From: Bacteroides pyogenes
Lineage (GTDB): Bacteria; Bacteroidota; Bacteroidia; Bacteroidales; Bacteroidaceae
DNA length: 64,000 nt
NCBI RefSeq assembly: GCF_014196225.1
Contig: NZ_JACIDI010000011.1
Location: 18,091 to 82,090 of the forward strand
Direction: 5' to 3'
The notes under the pieces were generated by a model, which saw only the letters and a list, made by a program, of their open reading frames with translations, did no database searches and was not told the origin of the DNA. The position numbers and the translations under genes were made by a program. The stretch's first letter is position 1. Each line of letters begins with the position of its first letter. Shown here piece after piece: positions 10,502-18,854 of the stretch.

Positions 10502-11404
10502 ATGAGTGTTCAATATGTTCCGAAGGTTGGAATCTCTTCGGTCTTTCATTCCAAACGCGTAGACCCTGCGGATATTGATTTTGTGGACAATGACATGGCC
10601 CTTTTTAATGCGAAGAGTATACTTTCTTTATTCGACGGACCGAGTAAGTTGGAGGTTCTTAGCATCGCACTTTGCCTGGAAGGACGTATCACGCTTAACC
10701 TTAATCTTCGTGAGTATGAATTGGTTCCGGGACGCATGGTGGTGATATTGCCTAACCAAATAATGGAATACCGGAAAGAGAATGAAGAGTTTCGGGGAAT
10801 TTTCTTTGCAATGTCGATGGATATGCTGGAGCTGTTGCCTCAAATCAGAAACATGCTGTCGCTTTTTCTGTATCTGAAAGATTATCCGTGCTTGGATTTG
10901 ACTTCAGACGAGCAGGATCTTGTGCAAGAATATCACGCATTTATCAGAAGGCGTTTGAAAGACGGAGAGAATCCTTATCGTAGAGATTTGGCATTCGGAT
11001 TGATGCAAAGTTTTTTCTTTGAGTTATACAGTCTTTTTCATAATCATACTCCGGCAATTTCTTGTCCGGTTAAAAGCAAAAGCCGTCAAGAATATATATT
11101 CGGGCGGTTTTATGAAGCACTGCTCCGTTCTTATCAATCGGAACGCAGTGTGAAGTTTTATGCCGACCGGCTGTGCCTGACACCAAAACATTTGTCGGGC
11201 GTAGTAAAGAGTGTGAGCGGGAAAACGGTGGGAGAGTGGATCGATGAATTTGTCATCCTTGAAGCGAAAGCGCTTCTGAACTCTTCTAATCTGAACATTC
11301 AGGAGATTGCCGACCGGCTTAATTTTGCCAATCAATCTTTCTTTGGAAAATATTTTAAGCATTACACCGGCATGTCTCCGAAACAATACCGTAAAAGCAG
11401 ATAG
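10502..11404 (+). CDS. AraC family transcriptional regulator
   Basis: A 300-residue DNA-binding regulator. The N-terminal half looks like a cupin-type sensor (beta-rich, about 30-120). The C-terminal 100 residues form the double helix-turn-helix of AraC/XylS: first helix region FYADRLCLTPKHLSGVVK, second region IQEIADRLNFANQSFFGKYF, then the G-M-S-P-K-Q-Y-R signature. No membrane segment or response-regulator domain. The target is unknown: the neighbours are a nucleotidase gene upstream and a convergent Crp-like gene. Confidence 0.92.
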   Translation: MSVQYVPKVGISSVFHSKRVDPADIDFVDNDMALFNAKSILSLFDGPSKLEVLSIALCLEGRITLNLNLREYELVPGRMVVILPNQIMEYRKENEEFRGIFFAMSMDMLELLPQIRNMLSLFLYLKDYPCLDLTSDEQDLVQEYHAFIRRRLKDGENPYRRDLAFGLMQSFFFELYSLFHNHTPAISCPVKSKSRQEYIFGRFYEALLRSYQSERSVKFYADRLCLTPKHLSGVVKSVSGKTVGEWIDEFVILEAKALLNSSNLNIQEIADRLNFANQSFFGKYFKHYTGMSPKQYRKSR

Positions 11405-11436
11405 CGGAAATGAATTCCGCTCATGCTGCGATGTGT

Positions 11437-12021
11437 TTATAAAACACCCGAACGTACCCGGCTCAGTGTTTCGGGTGTCATCAATAAGTACGAAGCGATG
11501 TTTGCCAACGGCGCGCGTTTGATAATCTCCGGATGTCTTTCGAATAAAAGATGGTATCGCTCGCGCGCGGATTCGAATCGCCATGAATCGGCTTTGATTT
11601 GCGAGGTGATTAACGAGTGCTCCAGTATTTTGCGGTAGAACATGTCTACTTCCGGATTCTCTTTTGTCAGTTTCTGAAGAGATGTATAAGGGAACTGATA
11701 AATTACGGCCGGTTCCAAAGTCTCTACCATAAGGCGGGTGGGTTCTTGTTTCAAGAAACTTTCGATACACATCAATATGCACCCTTCGTACGAGAAATGT
11801 TCGGTGACGTCTTTCCCGTTTTTATAATAATATTGCCGGAGCATGCCTTTGCCCACGAAGATAATTTCACGGGCTATTTCCCCTTCGTTGAGGGCGATTA
11901 TGCCTTTGGGGAGGTCTTTGCGTACCAAAATGCTTTCTATCAACCGCCGCCCTTCCGCGCTCATCTCCGGAAACCGGGAGTTTACAACGGCGTTTACCGT
12001 ATCTCTTAATAATGTATCCAT
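11437..12021 (-). CDS. Crp/Fnr family transcriptional regulator
   Basis: A 194-residue regulator with an N-terminal cyclic-nucleotide-binding fold (about 25-120, including a FVGKGMLRQYYYKNGKDVT-like strand pair) and a short C-terminal winged helix (LANIASYLLMTPETLSRVR). No Fe-S cysteine cluster typical of Fnr is present. The phosphate-binding loop of true cAMP receptors is not obvious, so the ligand is unknown. Proteins of this size and layout are common in Bacteroidetes. It is convergent with the AraC-family gene, 32 bp apart. Confidence 0.88.
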   Translation of the reverse strand: MDTLLRDTVNAVVNSRFPEMSAEGRRLIESILVRKDLPKGIIALNEGEIAREIIFVGKGMLRQYYYKNGKDVTEHFSYEGCILMCIESFLKQEPTRLMVETLEPAVIYQFPYTSLQKLTKENPEVDMFYRKILEHSLITSQIKADSWRFESARERYHLLFERHPEIIKRAPLANIASYLLMTPETLSRVRSGVL

Positions 12022-12045
12022 TTGATTATTTAGTCATATTGTGCG

Positions 12046-12053
12046 CAAAATTA
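12046..12053 (-). promoter_or_regulatory. -7 box for the Crp-like gene
   Basis: The minus strand reads TAATTTTG (TAnnTTTG), 24 bp upstream of the ATG at 12021. Confidence 0.6.
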
Positions 12054-12217
12054 CTAAAACGATTGACATAAATCAAGCCGGTTTTGAAAAGAAGAGAGAA
12101 AAGGAAAGCTTCGGGTGTAAATAATGATATTTTTAAAACGCGTATCCATTCGGATTCACGTAAAGAATAAAGCTCCGTTACATGTTTCTGGATGAATGCG
12201 CGTTTAATAATGTGAGC

Positions 12218-12244
12218 GTCCGATTGTTTTGTCGGACTTTTTTT
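12218..12244 (+). terminator. Orphan plus-strand intrinsic terminator
   Basis: GTCCGA (12218-12223) pairs with TCGGAC (12232-12237) and is followed by seven T (12238-12244). No plus-strand gene ends here: the genes on both sides read leftwards. It may end a small RNA that starts somewhere in 12054-12200, but no plus-strand TAnnTTTG box was found there. Confidence 0.6.
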
Positions 12245-12268
12245 ATTCCGTTATATTCGGCGGTTGCC

Positions 12269-13579
12269 TTAGAGGATGTTCATTCCTTCTAAAGTAAGTT
12301 TGACTATAAAGAGGGTGAAAATAACCCACATCGTGAGTGATATTTGTCTCACTCTGCTGCTCAAAGCTTTGAGGATGACGAATGACAGCATTCCGAAAAC
12401 GATTCCGTTGGCGATGCTGAACGAGAAAGGCATCATGACGATGGTGAGGAAAGCGGGGAATGATTCCGACAAATCGTTGAAGTTAATTTTCAAAACAGAG
12501 CTTATCATGAACAGTCCGACAATAATCAGCGCCGGAGCGGTGGCTGCTGCCGGAACCATCAGAAACAGCGGGGCAAACAGTAGCGACAAGGCGAACATCA
12601 TGGCAGTAGACAGCGAAGTGAGTCCGGTACGTCCGCCCGAAGCGACTCCCGAAGTGCTTTCCACAAACGAAGTAACCGTACTTGTACCGAGAATGGCGCC
12701 TACGGTAGTTCCCAAAGCATCGGCAAACAAGGCTTTTTTAATCTGAGGGAAATTGCCTTCTTCATCCAATAAGTTGGCTTTCGACGCAACTCCCAGCAAG
12801 GTTCCGATGGTGTCGAACAGATTCACAAAGAGGAATGTGAACACCACAATCAGCATGTCGAGTGAGAAAAGGTGTTTCCATTCAAAACTCATGAACACCG
12901 GAGATATGTCGGGGGGCAACGAAAAAATCCCCTCTTCGGGCAACTTCACAAGGCCGAGGAATACGGCGAATATGGTCGATGCGATGATGCCGATAAGGAA
13001 AGAACCGTGAATATTCTTAATGAAAAGCACGGCGGTAACCACCAGCCCCAACAAAGCCACCCAAATGTGCGGATCGGACATGCTGCCCATAGAAACCATC
13101 GTGTTGGGGTCTTTCACAATCAACCCGGCGTTTTGCATACCGATCAGCGCGATAAAAAGTCCGATTCCAACCGGAATGGCATCCTTTATCGACTTGGGAA
13201 TGGTGTTGACAATCATTTCCCGGATGTTGCAGGCGGTAAGGATAAGGAAAATAATACCTTCGATGAACACCGCCGTCAAGGCCATCTGCCAGGAGTATCC
13301 CAGCCCGAGGACAACGGAAAAAGCGAAAAAACTGTTCAATCCCATTCCCGGGGCCTGCGCAATGGGAAGGTTGGGAATCAGCGCCATGAATAAAGTTCCT
13401 GCCACGCTGGCGATAGCTGTTGCGGTAAACAGTGCTGCGCGGTCCATGCCTGACTGACTCAAGATGTTTGGGTTTACTACCAGAATGTACGACATTGTCA
13501 GAAAAGTAATAATACCTGCGACAATCTCTGTGCGTACGTTTGTTTTGTGTTCTTTTAGCTTAAAAAGTTTTTGTAACAT
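12269..13579 (-). CDS. NCS2 family adenine/guanine/hypoxanthine permease (AzgA/PbuG type)
   Basis: A 436-residue polytopic inner-membrane transporter with 12 or more hydrophobic segments. Signature stretches of the AzgA branch of NCS2 purine transporters are present: TEIVAGIITFLTMSYILVVNP near the N-terminus, APGMGLNSFFAF, the NLFDTIGTL motif, and TSTVTSFVESTSGVASGGRTG in the second half. It probably imports purine bases by proton symport. The gene is monocistronic. No purine riboswitch was recognised in the short leader, because the tRNA-Glu terminator lies directly upstream. Confidence 0.93.
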   Translation of the reverse strand: MLQKLFKLKEHKTNVRTEIVAGIITFLTMSYILVVNPNILSQSGMDRAALFTATAIASVAGTLFMALIPNLPIAQAPGMGLNSFFAFSVVLGLGYSWQMALTAVFIEGIIFLILTACNIREMIVNTIPKSIKDAIPVGIGLFIALIGMQNAGLIVKDPNTMVSMGSMSDPHIWVALLGLVVTAVLFIKNIHGSFLIGIIASTIFAVFLGLVKLPEEGIFSLPPDISPVFMSFEWKHLFSLDMLIVVFTFLFVNLFDTIGTLLGVASKANLLDEEGNFPQIKKALFADALGTTVGAILGTSTVTSFVESTSGVASGGRTGLTSLSTAMMFALSLLFAPLFLMVPAAATAPALIIVGLFMISSVLKINFNDLSESFPAFLTIVMMPFSFSIANGIVFGMLSFVILKALSSRVRQISLTMWVIFTLFIVKLTLEGMNIL

Positions 13580-13601
13580 GGGTTTTATGATATTATGGAA
13601 T

Positions 13602-13634
13602 AAAAAAAGCTATTTACGAAAACGGTAAATAGCT
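13602..13634 (-). terminator. Intrinsic terminator of tRNA-Glu
   Basis: A perfect 10-bp stem (13608-13617 with 13625-13634) is followed on the minus strand by seven T (complement of 13602-13608). It lies just after the 3' end of tRNA-Glu. Confidence 0.85.
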
Positions 13635-13647
13635 ATTTAAATGATTG

Positions 13648-13719
13648 TAGTGAGTACGGGAATCGAACCCGTATTGCATGCGTGAGAGGCATGTGTCCTA
13701 ACCGTTAGACGAACCCACC
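13648..13719 (-). tRNA. tRNA-Glu (anticodon CTC)
   Basis: The minus strand folds as a cloverleaf. The acceptor pairs GGTGGGT with ACTCACT (two G-U pairs), the anticodon arm is CATGC/GCATG around the loop CTCTCAC, and the T arm is ACGGG-TTCGATT-CCCGT. Anticodon CTC reads GAG. CCA is not encoded. A terminator follows directly. Confidence 0.9.
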
Positions 13720-13977
13720 GGATAAAGTCGTATTGTATGATTTCTGTAAGCTTTGCTGCCTTTCAAGAAACACGACAATCGCTTTTTCGATAACGAATGC
13801 AAATGTAGACTATACTTTTGATATATGCAAGTCTTCAGACTTGTTTTTTTACCGTAGAAATATTGTTTTTATTATATTTCGCCAAGGCGGATTGTCATTT
13901 CTCTTATGTACCGGGAGGCTATGAAAAGCAGGGTATGTGATTAAAAGAAAACCGAACGCGATGGCTGATTTTTCAAC

Positions 13978-14075
13978 CCCCGCTGTCTTCGAAAAAAAGC
14001 CCGCCGTGTTTGAAAAAAAGCCCGCCGTGTTTGATTTCAAAGCCCGCCGCCTTTTTTTTAAAGCCCGCCGTGTTT
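13978..14075. repeat. 21-bp tandem repeat, about five units
   Basis: The core GCCCGCCGTGTTT recurs at 13999, 14020, 14042 (variant ending CCTTT) and 14063, with a degenerate first unit at 13978. Units are separated by A- or T-rich spacers, with a period of 21-22 bp. The array sits between the two tRNA genes. Apart from it and the tRNA-Ser terminator, nothing recognisable is seen in 13720-14174. A short minus-strand ORF through it is only a by-product of the repeat. Confidence 0.85.
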
Positions 14076-14112
14076 TTTTTAAATCCTCGTACAGCTTGTT
14101 CGGTTCATAAAT

Positions 14113-14143
14113 AAAAAAACCGCCAAGTAATTATACCGGCGGG
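14113..14143 (-). terminator. Intrinsic terminator of tRNA-Ser
   Basis: On the minus strand CCGCC (complement of 14138-14142) pairs with GGCGG (complement of 14120-14124), and seven T follow (complement of 14113-14119). Confidence 0.8.
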
Positions 14144-14174
14144 ATTTTCTTTGCTTTGTTTTCTTTATGCGTTG

Positions 14175-14261
14175 CGGAAGCTGGGGGATTCGAACCCCCG
14201 GTACGGTTGCCCGTACGTCAGTTTAGCAAACTGGTGGTTTCAGCCACTCACCCAAACTTCC
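14175..14261 (-). tRNA. tRNA-Ser (anticodon GCT)
   Basis: An 87-nt class II tRNA on the minus strand. Acceptor GGAAGTT pairs with AGCTTCC, with G as discriminator. The anticodon loop is TTGCTAA (GCT, reads AGC/AGU). A long variable arm (CGTACGG...CCGTACC) and the T arm GGGGG-TTCGAAT-CCCCC follow. CCA is not encoded. Confidence 0.93.
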
Positions 14262-14467
14262 TTTGAATTCGCATTTTCTCTCAAATGCGGTGCAAATATA
14301 GAAGTATCTTTTGGACTACGCAAATCTTTTAGTATGATTTTTTATCTATTTCTTCCGGAAACGAGATAAAAGGCTAATCCTCAAATATTAAAAACAGACA
14401 TTTATGATTTAGGCAAATTCCTCCCGTTCGGTAGGGATTTTCAGTTTCAAGGGGAAAATTCATCTTT

Positions 14468-14475
14468 TACCTTTG
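14468..14475 (+). promoter_or_regulatory. -7 box for the small lipoprotein gene
   Basis: TACCTTTG lies 46 bp upstream of the ATG at 14522. Confidence 0.6.
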
Positions 14476-14521
14476 TCATATCAAAAAAGCATAATGATAT
14501 CAACCATAAAAATAAAGGAAT

Positions 14522-14965
14522 ATGAGAGCGAAAAATGTTAAATACTGGGGAATAGCCTTGATAGCTATGTTGGCGATAGGGCTGACATCTTGTGATGTTG
14601 AAGTCGGTACCTTTTACGATGACGATAATATAGGTGGAGGTTATTACAATCGTTCTTCCGAATTATGCAGCCGAACGTGGGTGAGTTTTTATATCGATGC
14701 CGAAGGAAATCGTTGCCGGCAAGAGTTGGACTTTTATATGAACCGTACAGGAGTCGATTTTATTCGTGTGGAATATCCCGATGGATATGTGAAAGAATTG
14801 GAGAATCATTTCCGTTGGAACTGGGACAACTATGGGCAGACCTCACTCCGAATGGTTTACGGCCCGAAAGATGTTTCTTTCCTCGATGGCATTTACATCG
14901 GTGGAAACAGGCTGACAGGTTATCTGGACGGGCGGGACAATTATGTGGAGTATAGAGGAAAATAA
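14522..14965 (+). CDS. Small lipoprotein of unknown function
   Basis: A 147-residue protein with a lipoprotein signal peptide: positively charged start (MRAKNVKYW), hydrophobic core and lipobox LTSC, with the lipidated Cys at about residue 24. The mature part is rich in aromatic, Gly and acidic residues, with a tract FYDDDNIGGGYYN directly after the lipobox and repeated W/Y strands (for example FRWNWDNYGQ). This suggests a small beta-rich domain. I do not recognise the family. Monocistronic, with its own promoter. Confidence 0.7.
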   Translation: MRAKNVKYWGIALIAMLAIGLTSCDVEVGTFYDDDNIGGGYYNRSSELCSRTWVSFYIDAEGNRCRQELDFYMNRTGVDFIRVEYPDGYVKELENHFRWNWDNYGQTSLRMVYGPKDVSFLDGIYIGGNRLTGYLDGRDNYVEYRGK

Positions 14966-15034
14966 GAATATTCCTTAATTTCAGGAAGATAACCTGAGAC
15001 CTTGGGCGGAGGGTGCAAAATGGAAACGAAAAGC

Positions 15035-15065
15035 TTTGAACGCGGCTAAATAGTTTCTATCTTTG
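15035..15065 (+). promoter_or_regulatory. Complete Bacteroides promoter for the YidE/AspT-type transporter
   Basis: TTTG at 15035-15038 and TATCTTTG at 15058-15065 are separated by 19 bp. This is the canonical -33/-7 pair and the best promoter in the window. It also shows that an in-frame TTG at 15063 lies inside the -7 box, so translation begins at the ATG at 15093. Confidence 0.8.
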
Positions 15066-15092
15066 CACCCTACATTTATTACAAACTTGTGC

Positions 15093-16757
15093 ATGGAATG
15101 GTTATATAGCTTATTTGTCGAGCACTCTGCTTTGCAAGCTGTTGTAGTTATCTCATTAATATCAGCCATTGGGTTGGGATTGGGAAAAGTGCACTTCTGG
15201 GGGATTTCGCTGGGAGTCACTTTTGTTTTTTTTGCAGGAATTCTGGCAGGTCATTTCGGGCTTTCCGTCGATCCGCAGATGTTGAATTATGCGGAAAGCT
15301 TCGGACTGGTCATTTTTGTTTATTCCCTTGGCTTGCAAGTCGGTCCGGGCTTTTTCGGTTCTTTCCGAAAAGGAGGAATGACATTGAATATGCTTGCTCT
15401 GGGAGTTGTTCTTTTGGGTACTTTAATGACGGTTATAGCGAGTTATACCACGGGGGTTTCATTACCCGACATGGTGGGAATACTCTGCGGAGCGACAACC
15501 AACACGCCTGCATTGGGAGCTGCGCAACAAACATTGGTACAAATGGGAATGCCGAGCAACTCGCCCGCTTTAGGATGTGCGGTGGCATATCCGATGGGTG
15601 TGGTAGGCGTGATTTTAGCCGTTCTTTTTCTGCGCAAATTGCTCACTCGTCCCGAAGATCTGGAAACAAAAGAAAAAGATGATACGAATAAAGTATATGT
15701 CGCCGCTTTCCAGATTCATAACCCTGCCGTTTTTAATAAAAGTATTAAAAATATTGCAAGCATGAGCCATCCTAAGTTTGTGATTTCCCGTTTGTGGAGA
15801 GACGGACATGTGAGCATTCCTACATCGGAAAAAATATTGAAAGAAGGAGATCGCTTGCTTGTCATTACATCAGAGAAAGACGTGATGGCGTTGACAGTGC
15901 TTTTCGGTGAGCAGGAAAGCACCGATTGGAATAAAGAAGATATTGACTGGAATGCCATTGACAGCGAATTGATTTCCGAACGCATTTTGGTGACTCGTAC
16001 CGAGCTTAACGGAAAAAAACTGGGTTCGCTTCGCCTGAGAAACCATTACGGCATTAATATCAGCCGGGTGTATCGTTCGGGCGTACAATTGCTGGCTACA
16101 CCGGAATTGCGGCTCCAGCTTGGCGATCGACTGACGGTAGTAGGAGAGGCGCCGGCTATACGGAATGTGGAAAAGGTGTTGGGCAATGCCGTCAAAAGTT
16201 TAAAGGAACCCAATCTTGTTGTGGTTTTTATCGGCATTGTCTTGGGGTTGGCTTTGGGAGCTGTTCCGTTTTCCATCCCGGGTGTCGGCACACCTGTAAA
16301 ATTGGGTTTGGCTGGCGGCCCGATCATTGTAGGCATTCTGCTGGGAACTTTCGGCCCTCGGCTGCACATGATTACCTATACTACCCGTAGCGCCAACTTA
16401 ATGCTTCGCGCATTGGGACTTTCGATGTATTTGGCTTGCCTCGGTTTGGAATCCGGCTCCCATTTTTTTGAAACGGTAATCCGTCCTGAAGGTCTATTGT
16501 GGATTGGATTAGGCGCAGGGTTGACTATTATTCCGGTTTTACTGGTAGGTTTTATTGCTTTCAAATTTATGAAAATCGATTTCGGCAGCGTATCCGGGAT
16601 GTTGTGTGGAAGTATGGCCAACCCGATGGCTTTGAATTATGCTAACGATACAATCTCCGGTGACAATCCTTCTGTAGCTTATGCTACTGTTTATCCGTTA
16701 TGTATGTTTCTGCGGGTAATTATAGCACAGGTTTTACTGATGTTTCTGTTGGGATAA
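15093..16757 (+). CDS. YidE/AspT family putative transporter with RCK_C (TrkA-C) domains
   Basis: A 554-residue inner-membrane protein of the aspartate:alanine exchanger superfamily. The layout is typical: an N-terminal block of five or six membrane segments with GATTNTPALGAAQ, a cytosolic middle with two TrkA-C-like regulatory domains (about 200-370), and a second membrane block that repeats the pattern (GSMANPMALNYAND). Transport substrate is unknown for most members; AspT exchanges aspartate for alanine. It is followed 102 bp later by fbp, without a clear terminator, so the two may be partly co-transcribed. Confidence 0.9.
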   Translation: MEWLYSLFVEHSALQAVVVISLISAIGLGLGKVHFWGISLGVTFVFFAGILAGHFGLSVDPQMLNYAESFGLVIFVYSLGLQVGPGFFGSFRKGGMTLNMLALGVVLLGTLMTVIASYTTGVSLPDMVGILCGATTNTPALGAAQQTLVQMGMPSNSPALGCAVAYPMGVVGVILAVLFLRKLLTRPEDLETKEKDDTNKVYVAAFQIHNPAVFNKSIKNIASMSHPKFVISRLWRDGHVSIPTSEKILKEGDRLLVITSEKDVMALTVLFGEQESTDWNKEDIDWNAIDSELISERILVTRTELNGKKLGSLRLRNHYGINISRVYRSGVQLLATPELRLQLGDRLTVVGEAPAIRNVEKVLGNAVKSLKEPNLVVVFIGIVLGLALGAVPFSIPGVGTPVKLGLAGGPIIVGILLGTFGPRLHMITYTTRSANLMLRALGLSMYLACLGLESGSHFFETVIRPEGLLWIGLGAGLTIIPVLLVGFIAFKFMKIDFGSVSGMLCGSMANPMALNYANDTISGDNPSVAYATVYPLCMFLRVIIAQVLLMFLLG

Positions 16758-16859
16758 TCCCTTGACTGTTAATAATGTGTAATAATTCACTGAAGATTGA
16801 ACATCCTTTCTTGCCTATTCTTATAACAAAATCAATGTATTATAAAACTCTGAAAACTT

Positions 16860-18854
16860 ATGACTGTTCAAAGTAACATAACGCCTGAGAGTATCGAAAG
16901 CGATCTTCGCTATTTGCAGCTATTGTCCCGAAGTTTTCCTACGATAGCCGATGCAAGTACGGAAATTATTAATTTGGAAGCGATTTTGAACCTTCCAAAA
17001 GGCACTGAACACTTCCTGACAGATATACATGGTGAATATGAGGCTTTTCAGCATGTATTGAAGAACGCTTCGGGATCAGTGAAGAGGAAGGTTAACGAAA
17101 TTTTCGGCAACACATTGAGAGAGGCCGAGAAAAAAGAACTTTGCACGTTGATTTATTATCCGGAAGAGAAGATTCAATTAGTGAAAGCCGGAGAAAAGGA
17201 TTTGGACGACTGGTATCTGATCACGTTGAACCAATTGGTAAAAGTTTGTCAGAACGTATCTTCCAAATATACCCGCTCGAAAGTTCGTAAGTCTTTACCC
17301 CCCGAATTTTCTTATATTATTCAGGAGTTGCTGCACGAATCTTCGGTCGAGCCGAACAAGCACGCGTATATTGATGTGATAATAAGGACGATAATTTCAA
17401 CCAAGAGGGCGGATAATTTTATCATCGCGATGTGCAACCTGATTCAGCGGCTGACGATCGATTCGTTGCATATTGTGGGAGACATTTACGACCGTGGCCC
17501 GGGAGCACATATTATTATGGATACTTTGTGCAACTACCATAATTTCGATATCCAATGGGGAAACCATGATATTCTTTGGATGGGCGCCGCATCGGGGAAC
17601 GATAGTTGTATTGCGAATGTAATTCGTCTTTCCATGCGTTACGGCAACTTGTCTACGCTTGAAGACGGATATGGCATTAACTTGCTTCCGTTGGCAACAT
17701 TCGCCATGGATACTTATGCGGATGATCCATGTACGGTATTTACTCCTAAAATGAGTTTTGCCGATGCATCTTACAATGAAAAGACAGTACGCCTGATTAC
17801 TCAGATGCATAAAGCTATCGCCATTATCCAGTTTAAGCTGGAGGCTGCTATTATCGATCGTCGTCCTGAGTTCGGCATGGAAAACAGAAAATTGCTGCAC
17901 AAAATAGATTTTGAAAAAGGGGTTCTCGTGTACGAAGGAAAGGAGTATCTGTTGCGTGACACGAATTTTCCGACAATAAATCCTGCCGACCCTTATCGGC
18001 TGACTGAAGAAGAACAAGAATTAATGGACAAAATCCATTCTTCGTTTATGAATAGTGAAAAGCTGAAAAAGCATATGCGCTGTTTGTTTACTTACGGGGG
18101 AATGTATCTGTTATGTAATTCGAATTTGCTTTATCATGCTTCTGTCCCCATGAACGAAGACGGAAGTTTCAGACATGTAAAAATACGTGATAAAGAATAT
18201 TGGGGACGTAATCTGCTGGAAAAATCGGACCAGTTGATTCGTACGGCTTATTTTGATGAAGAAAGAGGAGAAGATAAAGCCTATGCCATGGACTTTATAT
18301 GGTACATGTGGTGTGGTCCTGACGCCCCGTTGTTCGATAAAAATAAAATGGCTACTTTTGAACGTTATTTTATTGCCGACAAAGAATTGCATAAAGAAAA
18401 GAAAGGTCATTACTACACATTACGCAATCAGGAAGATATTTGCAATAAAATATTAGATGAGTTCGGCGCTTCGGGGCCTCATTCTCATATTATCAATGGA
18501 CATGTGCCTGTAAAAACTATCAAAGGTGAACAACCGATAAAAGCCAATGGTAAGCTTTTTGTAATCGATGGAGGGTTCTCGAAAGCCTATCAGCCGGAAA
18601 CAGGAATCGCCGGTTATACGCTTGTATATCACTCCCACGGTTTGCAACTCGTGCAGCACGAACCCTTCCAGTCACGGCAAAAAGCCATTGAAGAAGGGCT
18701 GGATATAAAATCTATCAGTTTCGTTCTTGAATTGAACTCTCAGCGCATGATGGTAAAAGATACAGATAAAGGGAAAGAGCTGATAATGCAAATTCAGGAT
18801 TTGAAGAAACTGCTCGTTGCCTACCGTACAGGATTGATTAAAGAGAAAATATGA
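16860..18854 (+). CDS. fbp: Fructose-1,6-bisphosphatase, class 3
   Basis: A 664-residue cytosolic enzyme that hydrolyses fructose-1,6-bisphosphate to fructose-6-phosphate in gluconeogenesis. It is of the class 3 (Firmicutes/Bacteroidetes) type. Metallophosphatase motifs are visible: a DIHGEYEAF element near residue 57, GDIYDRGPG (about 205-213), GNHDILWMG (about 233-241) and, near the C-terminus, NGHVPVK. Length agrees with class 3 enzymes. The last 17 bp overlap the convergent repeat-protein gene. Confidence 0.95.
   Translation: MTVQSNITPESIESDLRYLQLLSRSFPTIADASTEIINLEAILNLPKGTEHFLTDIHGEYEAFQHVLKNASGSVKRKVNEIFGNTLREAEKKELCTLIYYPEEKIQLVKAGEKDLDDWYLITLNQLVKVCQNVSSKYTRSKVRKSLPPEFSYIIQELLHESSVEPNKHAYIDVIIRTIISTKRADNFIIAMCNLIQRLTIDSLHIVGDIYDRGPGAHIIMDTLCNYHNFDIQWGNHDILWMGAASGNDSCIANVIRLSMRYGNLSTLEDGYGINLLPLATFAMDTYADDPCTVFTPKMSFADASYNEKTVRLITQMHKAIAIIQFKLEAAIIDRRPEFGMENRKLLHKIDFEKGVLVYEGKEYLLRDTNFPTINPADPYRLTEEEQELMDKIHSSFMNSEKLKKHMRCLFTYGGMYLLCNSNLLYHASVPMNEDGSFRHVKIRDKEYWGRNLLEKSDQLIRTAYFDEERGEDKAYAMDFIWYMWCGPDAPLFDKNKMATFERYFIADKELHKEKKGHYYTLRNQEDICNKILDEFGASGPHSHIINGHVPVKTIKGEQPIKANGKLFVIDGGFSKAYQPETGIAGYTLVYHSHGLQLVQHEPFQSRQKAIEEGLDIKSISFVLELNSQRMMVKDTDKGKELIMQIQDLKKLLVAYRTGLIKEKI

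Noticed and set aside
13849..14040. 63-codon minus-strand ORF with repeated NTAGFFS units
   Set aside because: The peptide repeat is just the translation of the 21-bp DNA repeat. No promoter or signal supports a gene, and only part of the array is open.
13602..14261. tRNA-associated integrative element
   Set aside because: There is no integrase, and no second copy of a tRNA 3' end was seen as an att site.
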